Part shown: positions 27,376 to 37,484 of the stretch, one piece after another
Position numbering within the stretch: the first letter of the stretch is position 1
How the letters are laid out: the number at the start of each line of letters is the position of its first letter
NCBI GenBank assembly: GCA_003280085.1
Contig: QCFY01000001.1
Coordinates: 62,001-126,000, forward strand
Length of the DNA stretch: 64,000 nt
Source: Prochlorococcus sp. AG-363-O06
Lineage (GTDB): Bacteria > Cyanobacteriota > Cyanobacteriia > PCC-6307 > Cyanobiaceae
Direction of reading: 5' to 3'
Notes under the pieces: generated by a model
Databases searched by the model: none
Seen by the model: only the letters and a program-made list of their open reading frames with translations
Told to the model about the DNA's origin: nothing
Position numbers and translations under genes: made by a program

Positions 27376-29043
27376 TCAGATAATTGATTTCCATTGTATA
27401 AGGCCAAGCTTGGCCAACCAAGTTATTCCCATCAATAGGTGCTGATATCTGTCTTCGTCAAAATGGATCAGTAGATCTTTAAGTGAACATACCTCATATG
27501 ATGAAAGCCTTGTTATTAGAGCTTTTAATTCCTCTTTATCTGCATGACAACCATGATAAAAATTATCTAGAATTAAAGGACTATCTATAGTAATAATTGC
27601 ATCTTCGCATTTTACTGATAAAGCAAGGCATAAATTGAGATCCATTTGATCTGTAGCAAAATCAGAAAAGTCAGCGAATGGGTTCCCACGTAAGGGATGC
27701 ATCAATCTGGGGTGTTGCTTCAATTCATGTGATCTACGATTGGATAACTCAACAAATAATTCATGATACATACCTGCTATAACTGGCCAATCAAATCTTT
27801 CTTTGACATTTTTTTTGCCAGAATCACCCATTCGAAGACGTAAATCTGGGTTCTCAGCAAGTCTTGCCAAAGCTAATCCGGCCTGCTCTGGATCAACAGC
27901 TACATGCTGTGAAACTGACCCAACATAATCTTGATAACTCAATAATCCAAGAGAGTGACGTGCGGCAAGTTCGTCACCTATTCCACCATCAGGGCCAATT
28001 AAAGTTGATATTAAAAATCCATCAATGCCATCACGAACTGTATATCGATATCCATCCCAATCACTTACTACAACGGGAAGACCTGCCGCCATTGCTTCGA
28101 CTGGAGATAGCCCGAAAGTTTCCTGAGGATTATCAACTAGCGATAAGAAAATATCCGAAGCGGCCCAAGAACTTTTTACTAATGCCTGATTCCTACCATC
28201 AAGGAAATGAACATTGACTGAAGGACAGTAATGACTGGATGCCTCAAAATAGAGCTTTTCATCTTGCTTCCCACCAGGGAACCAACCAACCATAACGAAA
28301 TGAATATTTGTTCGAGTTTTTTTAGCAGCTTGTTCAAGTGCAATAAACATTGATTGAGGGAATGCTTTCTCATAAAAAGACAATCTGCCGATCCAAAGAA
28401 CTAATACATCCTCATCTACTAATCCTAAATAATTTCGCAAATCTCTCCTTGCTTGCTGATCATTAGAAAAAATATCCTGAGTTTTAAAATCAACTCCTAA
28501 TGGAATTAAAGGCAATTCAGGTAATGTAATCTTTCTCGCATCAAAACGCTGCCTTAAAAAACCAACCCATCCATCTAACATTTTCTCAACAGCCTTTTTT
28601 ACACTTGGAGATGTACAAATAAGTGCATCCCAAGTCTCTAAAGGTGAAATAGCAACTTTGCCAATATCTTCCCTAATGGCTGGGGGGGCCAAAGTATGTA
28701 TTAATCCAACAAGGCTATAAGCGGAAGTTGAACGAAATGCACTTCTAATCCATGCCAATTCGTCTAAGTAAGGCTGGCCTCTTAGAAGTACTCCACTCAG
28801 GCATGGAGAATAAAGATCCAAAAGATCACTAGTGCGTAATTTTGTACCACCACCATTCGGTAAAAGCGCATTTTGTAATTCTTGAGAATCTATAGCCTCT
28901 GCAGTCAGTAAAGCCAATTCTTTGAAGCCTCCATGCTGAGCCAATGCTCTATATAGTCCAAGATTGGCTACATCTTTACCAAAAGCATCTTTAGGTATTG
29001 CCAAGCCAGAAGCTGGAGCATAAATAGCAATTTGATCGATCAC
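27376..29043 (-). CDS. GT4 glycosyltransferase, long form with extra C-terminal region
   Basis: A 555-residue GT-B enzyme paralogous to the one at 8952-10511. Shared stretches are VLWIGRLSFYEKA, QETFGLSPVEAMAAGLPVVV, SDWDGYRYTVRDGIDGFLIS and a start in an aspartate/proline-rich N-terminal strand. About 100 residues after the catalytic fold (roughly 445-555) are poorly conserved and look helical. The start is GTG at 29043 because the codon before it is a stop. The methyltransferase gene follows 13 bases later if its ATG is used. Confidence 0.88.
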   Translation of the reverse strand: MIDQIAIYAPASGLAIPKDAFGKDVANLGLYRALAQHGGFKELALLTAEAIDSQELQNALLPNGGGTKLRTSDLLDLYSPCLSGVLLRGQPYLDELAWIRSAFRSTSAYSLVGLIHTLAPPAIREDIGKVAISPLETWDALICTSPSVKKAVEKMLDGWVGFLRQRFDARKITLPELPLIPLGVDFKTQDIFSNDQQARRDLRNYLGLVDEDVLVLWIGRLSFYEKAFPQSMFIALEQAAKKTRTNIHFVMVGWFPGGKQDEKLYFEASSHYCPSVNVHFLDGRNQALVKSSWAASDIFLSLVDNPQETFGLSPVEAMAAGLPVVVSDWDGYRYTVRDGIDGFLISTLIGPDGGIGDELAARHSLGLLSYQDYVGSVSQHVAVDPEQAGLALARLAENPDLRLRMGDSGKKNVKERFDWPVIAGMYHELFVELSNRRSHELKQHPRLMHPLRGNPFADFSDFATDQMDLNLCLALSVKCEDAIITIDSPLILDNFYHGCHADKEELKALITRLSSYEVCSLKDLLIHFDEDRYQHLLMGITWLAKLGLIQWKSII

Positions 29044-29116
29044 CTATTTCCTCTACAAGAGTTATCTAAAGACTATTGTGGAAGACGAAGGAAGTTTTGG
29101 TGTAAAGATTAAAGAA

Positions 29117-30235
29117 TCAAATATGTTTTCTAGGGGAATTACCAATTCGTTCTCCAGAATAACCAGAGGTCTTGCAAACTTGAATACACCAATCAAGATT
29201 AGATAAGTACCAGTCAACGGTAATAGACAAGCCTTTTTGAAAATCAAATGAAGGATGCCAGCCTAGTTCATTGGAAATTCGGGTTGCATCAATCGAATAA
29301 CGTCGATCATGACCTGGTCGATCACGCACCTTTTTCACTTGCTTGAAATAAGGAGAAGTTTTTGGCTTTTTTTTATCCAAAATCTTACAAATTTCCTGAA
29401 CTACTTGTTCATTAGTTCGCTCACCATAACCACCAACACAATAACTACGTCCTAAATCTCCCTTCAACGCAGCTAATAACAATGCATCAATATGGTCTTC
29501 TACATAAAGCCAATCACGAACATTTTCTCCATCTCCATAAAGGGGTATCTCTTCTCCAGCGATTGCTTTCAAAATGACAACTGGTATTAACTTCTCAGGG
29601 AATTGCCAAGGGCCATAATTATTAGAGCAATTAGTTAATATAACTGGCAAGCCATATGTGTGATGCCATGCATTAACAAGATGGTCACTAGCAGCCTTAC
29701 TTGCTGAATATGGACTGCGCGGATCATAAGAAGTGGACTCATTAAAGCGACCACTTGAGTCCAAAGATCCAAAGACTTCATCAGTACTGATGTGATGAAA
29801 TCTAAACCTTGATTGCCTATCGTCCGGCAATGATTCCCAATGGTTACGGACAGCCTGGAGAAGATTAAAAGTACCAATTACATTACTTTCTAAAAAAACA
29901 TTTGGAGTGTCTATAGATCTATCAACATGGCTTTCAGCAGCAAGATGGAAAACCAAATCTGGATTAGCTCTCTCAATTGCTTTGTTGGTTGCATCTATAT
30001 CAAACAAATCAACAGGCAGAAATTCATACCTAGCCCTGCAAGAAAGTTCCGGCATCATTAAAAGCTGTTCAATACTCTTTTGATCACTGGCATAACCACA
30101 TTTATCTAAATTTAAAACCTTTGCATTGGAATAACGCAATAATCTGCGTACTAAAGCACCACCTATAAAACCAGCCCCACCAGTAACCAAAATTCGGTCA
30201 CATGATTCTCCCAATAGAGATGCAGGATCAATCAC
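29117..30235 (-). CDS. rfbB: dTDP-glucose 4,6-dehydratase
   Basis: A 372-residue extended SDR. RILVTGGAGFIGGALVRRL at the N-terminus binds NAD, STDEVFGSL gives the catalytic Thr-Asp-Glu, and YSASK the Tyr/Lys pair. It makes dTDP-4-keto-6-deoxyglucose from dTDP-glucose. The start is GTG (30235); a stop lies four codons upstream and no ATG is available. It is last in the order rfbA-rfbC-rfbD-rfbB, all minus strand, the standard set for dTDP-L-rhamnose. The ADP/UDP alternatives are excluded by motif identity and context. Confidence 0.95.
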   Translation of the reverse strand: MIDPASLLGESCDRILVTGGAGFIGGALVRRLLRYSNAKVLNLDKCGYASDQKSIEQLLMMPELSCRARYEFLPVDLFDIDATNKAIERANPDLVFHLAAESHVDRSIDTPNVFLESNVIGTFNLLQAVRNHWESLPDDRQSRFRFHHISTDEVFGSLDSSGRFNESTSYDPRSPYSASKAASDHLVNAWHHTYGLPVILTNCSNNYGPWQFPEKLIPVVILKAIAGEEIPLYGDGENVRDWLYVEDHIDALLLAALKGDLGRSYCVGGYGERTNEQVVQEICKILDKKKPKTSPYFKQVKKVRDRPGHDRRYSIDATRISNELGWHPSFDFQKGLSITVDWYLSNLDWCIQVCKTSGYSGERIGNSPRKHI

Positions 30236-30281
30236 AGGTATTGGTCACAAAATTTTTGAATATTTCTAATTGAGGAGCTCT

Positions 30282-31187
30282 TCAACCTCGAGGGTTAAAG
30301 CAATTTTGTAACACATTTGCTAATGCTGCTCGCCAATCAATCTGATCCAAACCAAGACCATTGCATGTAGATGTGCAGTCCAGTAAAGAATAACTTGGTC
30401 TCTTTGCTGGCGTGGGGTAATCAAATGTAGAAATTGGTTTCACAGCTGCTGCCGCCTTAAGCAATCCAATCTGCTCACCAATCTCACCGATTGCTACCGC
30501 AAAATCATGCCAACTAGCAAAACCTGCATCACACCAATGAAGCTTTCGGTGTCTTTCAGCCATACCCTCCAAGGCAATGGTCTGCCAACAGGCTTTTGCA
30601 AGGGTATAAGTGGCAGTAGGGCATCCGATTTGATCACTTACAACCTTTAAAGACTCATTAGAAAAGGCTTTCTCTCTATGCAAGCGAAGCATTGTCAAAC
30701 AAAAGTTCTTTCCAACTGGACCATAAAGCCAACTAGTCCTCAAGACCCTGGACCCAGGATGGCGTAAGGCTGCAACCTCCCCCTCAGCCTTAGTAAAACC
30801 ATAAACACCTAAAGGATCTATATGATCATTCGGCAAATATGGAAATTTATTGCGGCCATTAAAAACAAAATCAGTACTAATTTGAAGCAATCGTCCACCA
30901 ACTTCAAATAAAGAGTCAACAAAAGCTGCTGGGGCATCTGCATTGACAGCATAGGCAAGCAGAGGTTCACTTTCCGCCTTATCTACTGCTGTATAAGCCC
31001 CTGCATTAATAATCCAATCTGGAGAGTAACGCTTAACGATTTCCTTACATGCTTTGGCGTTTGACAGGTCAAGTTGATTACGAGTCAAAGCAAGTAGCTC
31101 AATATGCGATTTATTTAGGTTTAAAGGCTTCTGTGCTATTAATTGCTGACCAAGCTGGCCAGAGGCGCCAGTCAAAAGAACTTTCAT
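30282..31187 (-). CDS. rfbD: dTDP-4-dehydrorhamnose reductase
   Basis: A 301-residue SDR with GASGQLGQQ cofactor loop, the YGFTK active-site pair, and the RTSWLYG motif typical of RfbD/RmlD. It reduces dTDP-4-keto-L-rhamnose to dTDP-L-rhamnose with NADPH. ATG start overlapping the rfbC stop (31184-31187), implying coupled translation. Confidence 0.95.
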   Translation of the reverse strand: MKVLLTGASGQLGQQLIAQKPLNLNKSHIELLALTRNQLDLSNAKACKEIVKRYSPDWIINAGAYTAVDKAESEPLLAYAVNADAPAAFVDSLFEVGGRLLQISTDFVFNGRNKFPYLPNDHIDPLGVYGFTKAEGEVAALRHPGSRVLRTSWLYGPVGKNFCLTMLRLHREKAFSNESLKVVSDQIGCPTATYTLAKACWQTIALEGMAERHRKLHWCDAGFASWHDFAVAIGEIGEQIGLLKAAAAVKPISTFDYPTPAKRPSYSLLDCTSTCNGLGLDQIDWRAALANVLQNCFNPRG

Positions 31188-31774
31188 AAGAAAAAGTCCT
31201 CCTCAGTTAATTCTGTATAAAAGGGAGCCAAAGAATCCTTTTCAGAAACCTTTGGATTGCTAATAGTTCCAGGCCAATCTATTGCCAGAACTGGATCATT
31301 CCATCGGATTGCTCTTTCACATTCAGGGCTCCAAAAATCAGTAGTTTTATAAAGGACTTCTGCATAACTGCTCAGGGTAAGAAAACCATGAGCAAATCCA
31401 ACTGGAATCCAAAATTGATGATGGTTATCCGAACTTAAATAAGCCGTAAAAGATCTACCCTTAGTTGGTGAGTTAAGTCTAATATCAATGGCTACATCAA
31501 AAATCTCACCAACTACACACCGCACCAACTTCCCTTGAGAGTGTGGCGGCAATTGATAATGAAGGCCCCTTAGAACTCCTATTTCAGACTTTGAATGATT
31601 GTCTTGAACGAACTCTAAATCCTTCTGATTTTGTTCACTCAAAATATTTTGCCATGTACGTTGATTCCAACTTTCGAAAAAATATCCACGGTCATCTCCG
31701 AACAGGGTGGGTTTCAAAAGCAAAGGCCCAGCAAATCTCGAATTAGAAGTCTTAATTAGGGCTTCAACTTGCAT
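31184..31774 (-). CDS. rfbC: dTDP-4-dehydrorhamnose 3,5-epimerase
   Basis: A 196-residue cupin-fold enzyme from the ATG at 31774; a TTG at 31786 would add four residues. The sequence shows [34 protein letters not shown] with the catalytic His, and [11 protein letters not shown]. It epimerises C3 and C5 of dTDP-4-keto-6-deoxyglucose. It overlaps rfbA by 11 bases and rfbD by four. Confidence 0.95.
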   Translation of the reverse strand: MQVEALIKTSNSRFAGPLLLKPTLFGDDRGYFFESWNQRTWQNILSEQNQKDLEFVQDNHSKSEIGVLRGLHYQLPPHSQGKLVRCVVGEIFDVAIDIRLNSPTKGRSFTAYLSSDNHHQFWIPVGFAHGFLTLSSYAEVLYKTTDFWSPECERAIRWNDPVLAIDWPGTISNPKVSEKDSLAPFYTELTEEDFFL

Positions 31775-32663
31775 TAAATTCTCCAAATGAAGGATTTTCT
31801 AACAATTGGAGGAGATATTCTCCATAACCACTCTTTTTGAGAGGCTGAGCCAAGAGAGCTAACTCCTCATCAGTGATCCAACCTTGTCTCCAAGAAACTT
31901 CCTCCGGACATCCAACTTTAAGTCCCTGGCGATGCTCAAGGGTTCTTATATAAGCTCCGGCCTCATGCAAAGAATCACAGGTGCCAGTGTCAAGCCATGC
32001 CATGCCACGACCCATCAATTCAACAGAAAGAGCACCTTCTGAAAGATATTGACTATTGATATCTGTAATTTCAAGCTCACCTCTTGCAGATGGCTGAACT
32101 TTACGGGCCCTATCTACGACCGTATGATCATAAAAATAAAGACCTGTTACTGCATATCTACTCTTTGGATTAGATGGTTTTTCTTCAATCTTCAAAACCT
32201 TGCCATTAGCTGCAAATTCAACAACTCCATAACGCTCTGGATCCTGAACAGGGTAGGCAAAAACTTTAGCTCCAAGACATGAGGTATTACATGAAATCAA
32301 CTGCGGTATCAGTTCATGACCATGAAAAAGATTGTCACCTAAAACCAAGGCAGCAGATGAACCACCTAAAAAAGTTTCACCAATGAGAAATGCCTGAGCT
32401 AATCCTTCTGGGCTTGGTTGAATAGCATATTGAATATCAATTCCAAAATTATTTCCATTACCTAGGAGTCTCTGAAAAGCCGACTGGTCCTTTGGAGTTG
32501 TGATGATAAGAATTTCCCTAATTCCTGCAAGCATCAATGTGGTCAATGGGTAATAAATCATGGGCTTGTCATAAACAGGAAGCAACTGTTTACTGACTGC
32601 GGTTGTAAGTGGATTCAACCTGGTCCCACTGCCACCTGCGAGAATAATTCCCTTACGCGTCAT
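31764..32663 (-). CDS. rfbA: Glucose-1-phosphate thymidylyltransferase
   Basis: A 299-residue nucleotidyltransferase. [16 protein letters not shown] at the N-terminus binds d[19 protein letters not shown] and [11 protein letters not shown] are family hallmarks. It makes dTDP-glucose, the first step to dTDP-L-rhamnose. First gene of the minus-strand rfb operon; the ATG is 42 bases from the start of the divergent acetyltransferase gene, so both promoters must share that space or reach into the coding regions. Confidence 0.96.
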   Translation of the reverse strand: MTRKGIILAGGSGTRLNPLTTAVSKQLLPVYDKPMIYYPLTTLMLAGIREILIITTPKDQSAFQRLLGNGNNFGIDIQYAIQPSPEGLAQAFLIGETFLGGSSAALVLGDNLFHGHELIPQLISCNTSCLGAKVFAYPVQDPERYGVVEFAANGKVLKIEEKPSNPKSRYAVTGLYFYDHTVVDRARKVQPSARGELEITDINSQYLSEGALSVELMGRGMAWLDTGTCDSLHEAGAYIRTLEHRQGLKVGCPEEVSWRQGWITDEELALLAQPLKKSGYGEYLLQLLENPSFGEFNAS

Positions 32664-32705
32664 AATGAAATTTCACTGAGAGGATGCTGCCATGGAGCGA
32701 GTGCA

Positions 32706-33173
32706 ATGGCAGAAATTAAATTAATTCACCATGCGAAAGGCGCACCAGGCCTCCGCTTATTTGGCTTAGGCCCTCGAATGAGGCCTCTAAAGGGAATGTT
32801 AAAACTAAAGCGATTGCTTGATGACCATGCCTTCTGGGCACATGGTAGAAGCAAAAAAGACTTGGAAACTATTCTTGCCAATAGCTCAGTAGTAGTGAGC
32901 TTATGGAAAGAAGACAAAATGATAGGGTTTGGACGTGCTACTAGTGACAGTATTTACAGAGCTGTTCTCTGGGACATAGTTGTGGCAAATGAATACCAAA
33001 GCAAAGGACTGGGAAGCAAAATTGTAAACGCCTTACTAGATTCTCCTTGTATTAAGAAGGTTGAACGTGTTTATCTGATGACCACGCATTGTTCAAACTT
33101 TTATCTTCAAATGGGCTTTAAAGTAAGTACCCAACAGACACTTCTCATAAAAGAAATAGAAGAGAATAACTAA
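32706..33173 (+). CDS. GNAT-family N-acetyltransferase
   Basis: A 155-residue protein with the acetyl-CoA loop WDIVVANEYQSKGLGSKIV (Q-x-x-G-x-G type) near residues 93-111 and the C-terminal FYLQMGFK. A short basic N-terminal extension (residues 1-45) precedes the fold. It may acetylate a small molecule, an amino sugar or a protein; context does not decide. Similar small GNAT genes occur widely in marine picocyanobacteria. Confidence 0.82.
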   Translation: MAEIKLIHHAKGAPGLRLFGLGPRMRPLKGMLKLKRLLDDHAFWAHGRSKKDLETILANSSVVVSLWKEDKMIGFGRATSDSIYRAVLWDIVVANEYQSKGLGSKIVNALLDSPCIKKVERVYLMTTHCSNFYLQMGFKVSTQQTLLIKEIEENN

Positions 33174-33342
33174 ACTATCCCTTATTAAAGAAATTGTAGA
33201 TTTAGCAGAACCTAGAAATGCTTATCCTTAATAATTTACTTACCAAATAATCTTTTTAGGCTCAGCAAGCCCCATGAAGATATACAATAGCAATACATCA
33301 TCATAAATAAAGCAACAAAATCCTATTAATTCATTGAAGTCT

Positions 33343-35190
33343 ATGAAAATACGTTTATCAGATTATGTCGCTCAACGATTTAACGAAATAGGTATAAAGC
33401 ATATATTTCTTGTTACTGGAGGTGGCGCAATGCACCTGAATGATGCTTTTTCTAGAAATAAAAATCTTTCAGTCATTTGTTACCATCATGAACAAAGTGC
33501 AGCAATTGCAGCGGAATCTTATTCTCGAAGCTCTGGGAAACCTGCCGTACTCAATGTTACAAGTGGTCCTGGAGCTATTAATGCGCTAAACGGTGTATAT
33601 GGAGCTTATGTTGATTCTATAAGCATGATAGTAATATCAGGCCAAGTCAAGCGTGAGACATTAAGTTCCAATTGTCATCAACCAATAAGGCAACTCGGCG
33701 ATCAAGAGGTTGATATCGTTTCAATAACCAAACCTATTGTTAAATATTCAGCCACTATTGATAACCCTGAAGATATTTTTAATATTCTAGAGAAAGCAAT
33801 CTACGTTAGCAAATCTGGTCGTCCAGGACCAGTTTGGATTGACATTCCTATAGACGTTCAATCTGCAATAATAGAAACAGATGGCAGACAAGTGTGGAGT
33901 CCAAATATAAAAGATCTAGCAGATGATAAAAATATTTCTAAGAATACTCATATGGAATTTAATCTTGATTCCAAGGAGAAAGTGAATCAAAAGATTTCGA
34001 CTATTATAGAACGGTTATCTTCTTCCAAAAGACCAGTAATTTTTGCAGGGACAGGGGTTCGGCTGTCTAATACTAATAAACTATTCATAGATCTAATAGA
34101 AAAACTACAAATACCTGTTGTTACCGGATGGAATGCACATGATCTTTTATCTTATAGGAATAATTATTACGCAGGAAAACCAGGCACAGTTGGTGATCGA
34201 GCAGGTAACTTTACTGTACAGAATTCGGACTTTATTCTAGTTCTTGGTTGTCGTCTAAATATCAGGCAGATAAGTTACAATTGGAATAGCTTTGCTTCAA
34301 ATGCATGGAAATGCATAGTTGATATTGATTTGGCGGAACTTTCAAAGCCTACACTGTCGGCTGACCTAAGTGTACATACAGATTTAAGAACTTTTATTCC
34401 AGAACTAATTAATCAGTTATCTGATTACATTCCACAGGTTTCTCATCAATCATACCTAAAATGGTGCAAAGAGCGTGTTCTAAAATATGATCCTTTAAAT
34501 GATATAAATGCTTCATCTTCATTGATCAACCCATATTCCTTCCTGGACAAATTTTTTCATTTTTTACCATCTAAATCAATAGTTGTTTGTGGGAATGGGT
34601 CTGCATGTGTGATGGGATTTCAATCAATGAAAAATAAGGAGTCACAACAAATTTTTTCAAATTCTGGCTGTGCTTCAATGGGATATGACCTTCCTGCTGC
34701 TATTGGCGCTTATTACGCTAATCCCTATAAAAATATTATTTGTTTAACTGGTGATGGGAGTGTAATGATGAATATACAAGAACTTGCTACGATTGCAGGT
34801 AATAATCTGCCAATAAAAATCTTTATACTTAATAACGATGGTTATTCATCAATTCAACAATCTCAAAAAGCATATTTCCCTGATAATATTTTTGGGACAT
34901 CATCAGAGAATGGACTATATTTACCAGATTTTACACATATCGCATCTGCATTTGGAATTAAGTCATATAAAATTTCTGAATCAATAGAATTAACAAATGA
35001 ATTCTTTTTTACAATTTTTGAATCAAATCAACCTATTCTAATAGATATTAAAGTTGATCCAAATCAACCATTTATGCCAAAACTAGCATCCCGCAAACTA
35101 GACGATGGAACCATGCTTTCTCCAAGACTAGAGAATATGTGGCCATTCCTTACAGATGAGGAATTTCAAAGCAATCTATTAATAGAATAA
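33343..35190 (+). CDS. Acetolactate-synthase-like thiamine-diphosphate enzyme
   Basis: A 615-residue protein from the ATG at 33343 (a TTG at 33334 adds three). The cofactor glutamate is Glu50 in CYHHEQSAAIAAESYSR, and the TPP/Mg2+ motif is GDGSVMMNIQE at 470 ending in NN at 497-498. The middle domain (about 205-340) fits the FAD-type domain of acetolactate synthase. In sugar clusters such enzymes attach a two-carbon unit from pyruvate to a keto sugar, as YerE does in CDP-yersiniose synthesis. With rfbG/rfbH in the same island that is plausible, but ordinary acetolactate synthase or another decarboxylase role cannot be excluded. First of three plus-strand genes. Confidence 0.85.
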   Translation: MKIRLSDYVAQRFNEIGIKHIFLVTGGGAMHLNDAFSRNKNLSVICYHHEQSAAIAAESYSRSSGKPAVLNVTSGPGAINALNGVYGAYVDSISMIVISGQVKRETLSSNCHQPIRQLGDQEVDIVSITKPIVKYSATIDNPEDIFNILEKAIYVSKSGRPGPVWIDIPIDVQSAIIETDGRQVWSPNIKDLADDKNISKNTHMEFNLDSKEKVNQKISTIIERLSSSKRPVIFAGTGVRLSNTNKLFIDLIEKLQIPVVTGWNAHDLLSYRNNYYAGKPGTVGDRAGNFTVQNSDFILVLGCRLNIRQISYNWNSFASNAWKCIVDIDLAELSKPTLSADLSVHTDLRTFIPELINQLSDYIPQVSHQSYLKWCKERVLKYDPLNDINASSSLINPYSFLDKFFHFLPSKSIVVCGNGSACVMGFQSMKNKESQQIFSNSGCASMGYDLPAAIGAYYANPYKNIICLTGDGSVMMNIQELATIAGNNLPIKIFILNNDGYSSIQQSQKAYFPDNIFGTSSENGLYLPDFTHIASAFGIKSYKISESIELTNEFFFTIFESNQPILIDIKVDPNQPFMPKLASRKLDDGTMLSPRLENMWPFLTDEEFQSNLLIE

Positions 35191-35208
35191 TATTATGGGT
35201 AAAAAAGA

Positions 35209-36345
35209 ATGACTATTTTAAACACCTGCAGTACGGCTCATCCAAATTCTTTTTCTGCATATCGAGCTAACAATATTCTATCATCTAACAAATTTATTAT
35301 TTATGGATATGGTGAAGGTTTTACGGCATTAAAACGAACGGTTTTATTGCCATGCTCCTTAATTCCTATTCTAGTTGTAGATCAACAGTTTGATTCTAAA
35401 CCAGCTGATAATAGTATAAGATGCCTCTCTACAGAGCAATTCTATTTAAAGTCTAAGGAATATATGAACACACCAATTGTCATAACAATTGGCAACCGAA
35501 TGACTGCAAATAAGATTATTGATAACTTATCGAAATTAGGGCTTAAAAAGGTAGTTTGGGCACCTGACATATACGAATTCTCATTGCATCATTCTAATGA
35601 GAAACTTCTTGCTGATCCCGAAGAATATTTCAAATCTCATGAGAATTCAATTCAAAAAGCCTTCACACTTTTATCAGATGAATTAAGTAGAAATACATTT
35701 GCAGCAATTCTAACTAGATATCTTACTGCCTACCCATTAGAGATTCCATCACTACCATTTAAGGATCAATATCTTCCTTATGATATACCAATGGCAAAGA
35801 AGCCTTCACATTATGTATCTTGTGGAGCATTTAATGGAGACTCTATTACTAAAATTTTTAATGCTTTTGGCAAATTCGAAACTATTTATGCTTTCGAGCC
35901 TGATCCAAACAATTTTTCCGAATTAAATAAAACAATATCATCCTATTCTTCATCACTTGGGAAATCAATCATATCAGTTCCTTGTGGAGTTCATTCAAAA
36001 ACTGGATTACTTAACTTTAGCTCTGGGAATGGCCTGAGCAGCAGTGTCGACCCAATGGGTCAATCATATGTACAGGTAATAAGATTAGATGATTTTATAT
36101 CTACAGACTGTCTTACATATATCACTATGGATGTTGAAGGGTCTGAATTAGAAGCACTTGCCGGTGCTACTAATATTCTTGAAAAGAACCAACCTGATCT
36201 TGGCATAAGTGTGTATCATTACCCTCATCATTTGTGGGCAGTGATTGATTTAATAAACAATTTAAATCTAGGCTATAAGTTCTATCTGAGGAATTATTCT
36301 GGATTTACATATGAGACTGTTCTATATGCGACAATAGCCAAATGA
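35209..36345 (+). CDS. FkbM-family methyltransferase with N-terminal Rossmann-like domain
   Basis: A 378-residue protein. Residues 1-110 form a nucleotide-binding-like fold (FIIYGYGEGFTALKR at about 29-43). Residues 200-370 are FkbM: HYVSCGAFNGDS for SAM binding, YAFEPDPNNF, and YITMDVEGSELEALAGA. FkbM enzymes O-methylate sugars or related hydroxyls. It follows the TPP enzyme by 18 bases and overlaps the next methyltransferase by four, so all three are likely one operon. Confidence 0.86.
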   Translation: MTILNTCSTAHPNSFSAYRANNILSSNKFIIYGYGEGFTALKRTVLLPCSLIPILVVDQQFDSKPADNSIRCLSTEQFYLKSKEYMNTPIVITIGNRMTANKIIDNLSKLGLKKVVWAPDIYEFSLHHSNEKLLADPEEYFKSHENSIQKAFTLLSDELSRNTFAAILTRYLTAYPLEIPSLPFKDQYLPYDIPMAKKPSHYVSCGAFNGDSITKIFNAFGKFETIYAFEPDPNNFSELNKTISSYSSSLGKSIISVPCGVHSKTGLLNFSSGNGLSSSVDPMGQSYVQVIRLDDFISTDCLTYITMDVEGSELEALAGATNILEKNQPDLGISVYHYPHHLWAVIDLINNLNLGYKFYLRNYSGFTYETVLYATIAK

Positions 36346-37484
36346 AAAAGTCAAAGACTTGCCGTTGTTGCGGTTATGAATTGCAAGGTACTGCTATACT
36401 TTCTTACCAAAATATGCCAGCAATTGCCCAATTACTGCCTGAAAATATTGAAGATGCAATAAAACAAGATGTATCCCTTGAGATATTTGAGTGCTCTTCA
36501 TGTCATTTAATTCAGCTTTCAAATAAGTATATAGTCCCTTATTATCGAGATGTACTTCGTTCCAGCTCTGTATCTGAAGAAATGAATATCTTTAGACATA
36601 AACAATTCAATAAATTTACAGTCGATTTTAATCTTAAAGACTCAAACTATCTTGAAGTCGGTTGTGGTTGCGGTGAATACCTTTCGATTATGAGCCAGTA
36701 TATTAAAAACTCCGTAGGCTTAGAGAATAGAAAAGAATCAGTTGATTATTGTAATTCAAACTCTATGAAATGCATCCAAGGATTTATCGGAGAATTTCCT
36801 GGTCTAGAGAAGGGATCATTCAATAGTTTTGGCATGTATAATTTTCTAGAACATATACCTGACCCTGTTGACTTTCTGCGTAGACTTAAAACTTATCTAA
36901 GCCCTAATGCAATTGGATTAATAGAGGTTCCAAATTTTGATATTATGCATACTGATGGTGTGTATTCAGATTTTTCATCTGAGCATTTATCGTACTTTAC
37001 CACTCATACTCTTTCAACATGCTTAAAGATTAGTGGATATAATATTCTTGAAATTAAACCAGTTTGGTATGATCATATCCTTTCAGCTAGAGTATCAATC
37101 TATCCATCATTGGATAAATCAATTTTTGAAGACAAATTAAAACATAATTTTAATACTTTCTCTAGTCTGATTGATGAGTACTCTCAGGAGGATGTTGCTT
37201 TATGGGGTGCAGGCCATCAATCAATGGCTTTAATCTCGCATCTTAAACTAAGATCAAAAATCTCTTTTATAGTTGATTCATCACCCAAAAAACAAGGTAA
37301 GTTTACGCCATCTAGTGGCATACCTATTCTATCCCCAGAAGCACTAATAAAATCAAAGGTCAGATTATTAATTATTAATGCTTCAAGCTATGCGCATGAA
37401 GTCGCATCTACAGTTCTTAAGAAATATGCATTTATAGAAAATGTGTATATTGTAGATAATACATCAGTTATAAAGGTTAAATAG
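36342..37484 (+). CDS. NDP-deoxysugar C-methyltransferase (TylC3-like)
   Basis: A 380-residue, three-part protein. An N-terminal zinc-binding domain carries CRCCG at 7-11 and CSSC at about 51-54. The SAM domain has LEVGCGCGEYLS at 104-115. The C-terminal Rossmann-like domain shows VALWGAGHQSMAL at 285-297. This is the Methyltransf_13/Methyltransf_14 architecture of enzymes that put a methyl branch on C3 of a 4-keto-2,6-dideoxy sugar nucleotide. It overlaps the FkbM gene (ATGA) and runs tail-to-tail with the SDR at 37477, overlapping by eight bases. The sugar is unknown. Confidence 0.86.
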   Translation: MKKSKTCRCCGYELQGTAILSYQNMPAIAQLLPENIEDAIKQDVSLEIFECSSCHLIQLSNKYIVPYYRDVLRSSSVSEEMNIFRHKQFNKFTVDFNLKDSNYLEVGCGCGEYLSIMSQYIKNSVGLENRKESVDYCNSNSMKCIQGFIGEFPGLEKGSFNSFGMYNFLEHIPDPVDFLRRLKTYLSPNAIGLIEVPNFDIMHTDGVYSDFSSEHLSYFTTHTLSTCLKISGYNILEIKPVWYDHILSARVSIYPSLDKSIFEDKLKHNFNTFSSLIDEYSQEDVALWGAGHQSMALISHLKLRSKISFIVDSSPKKQGKFTPSSGIPILSPEALIKSKVRLLIINASSYAHEVASTVLKKYAFIENVYIVDNTSVIKVK

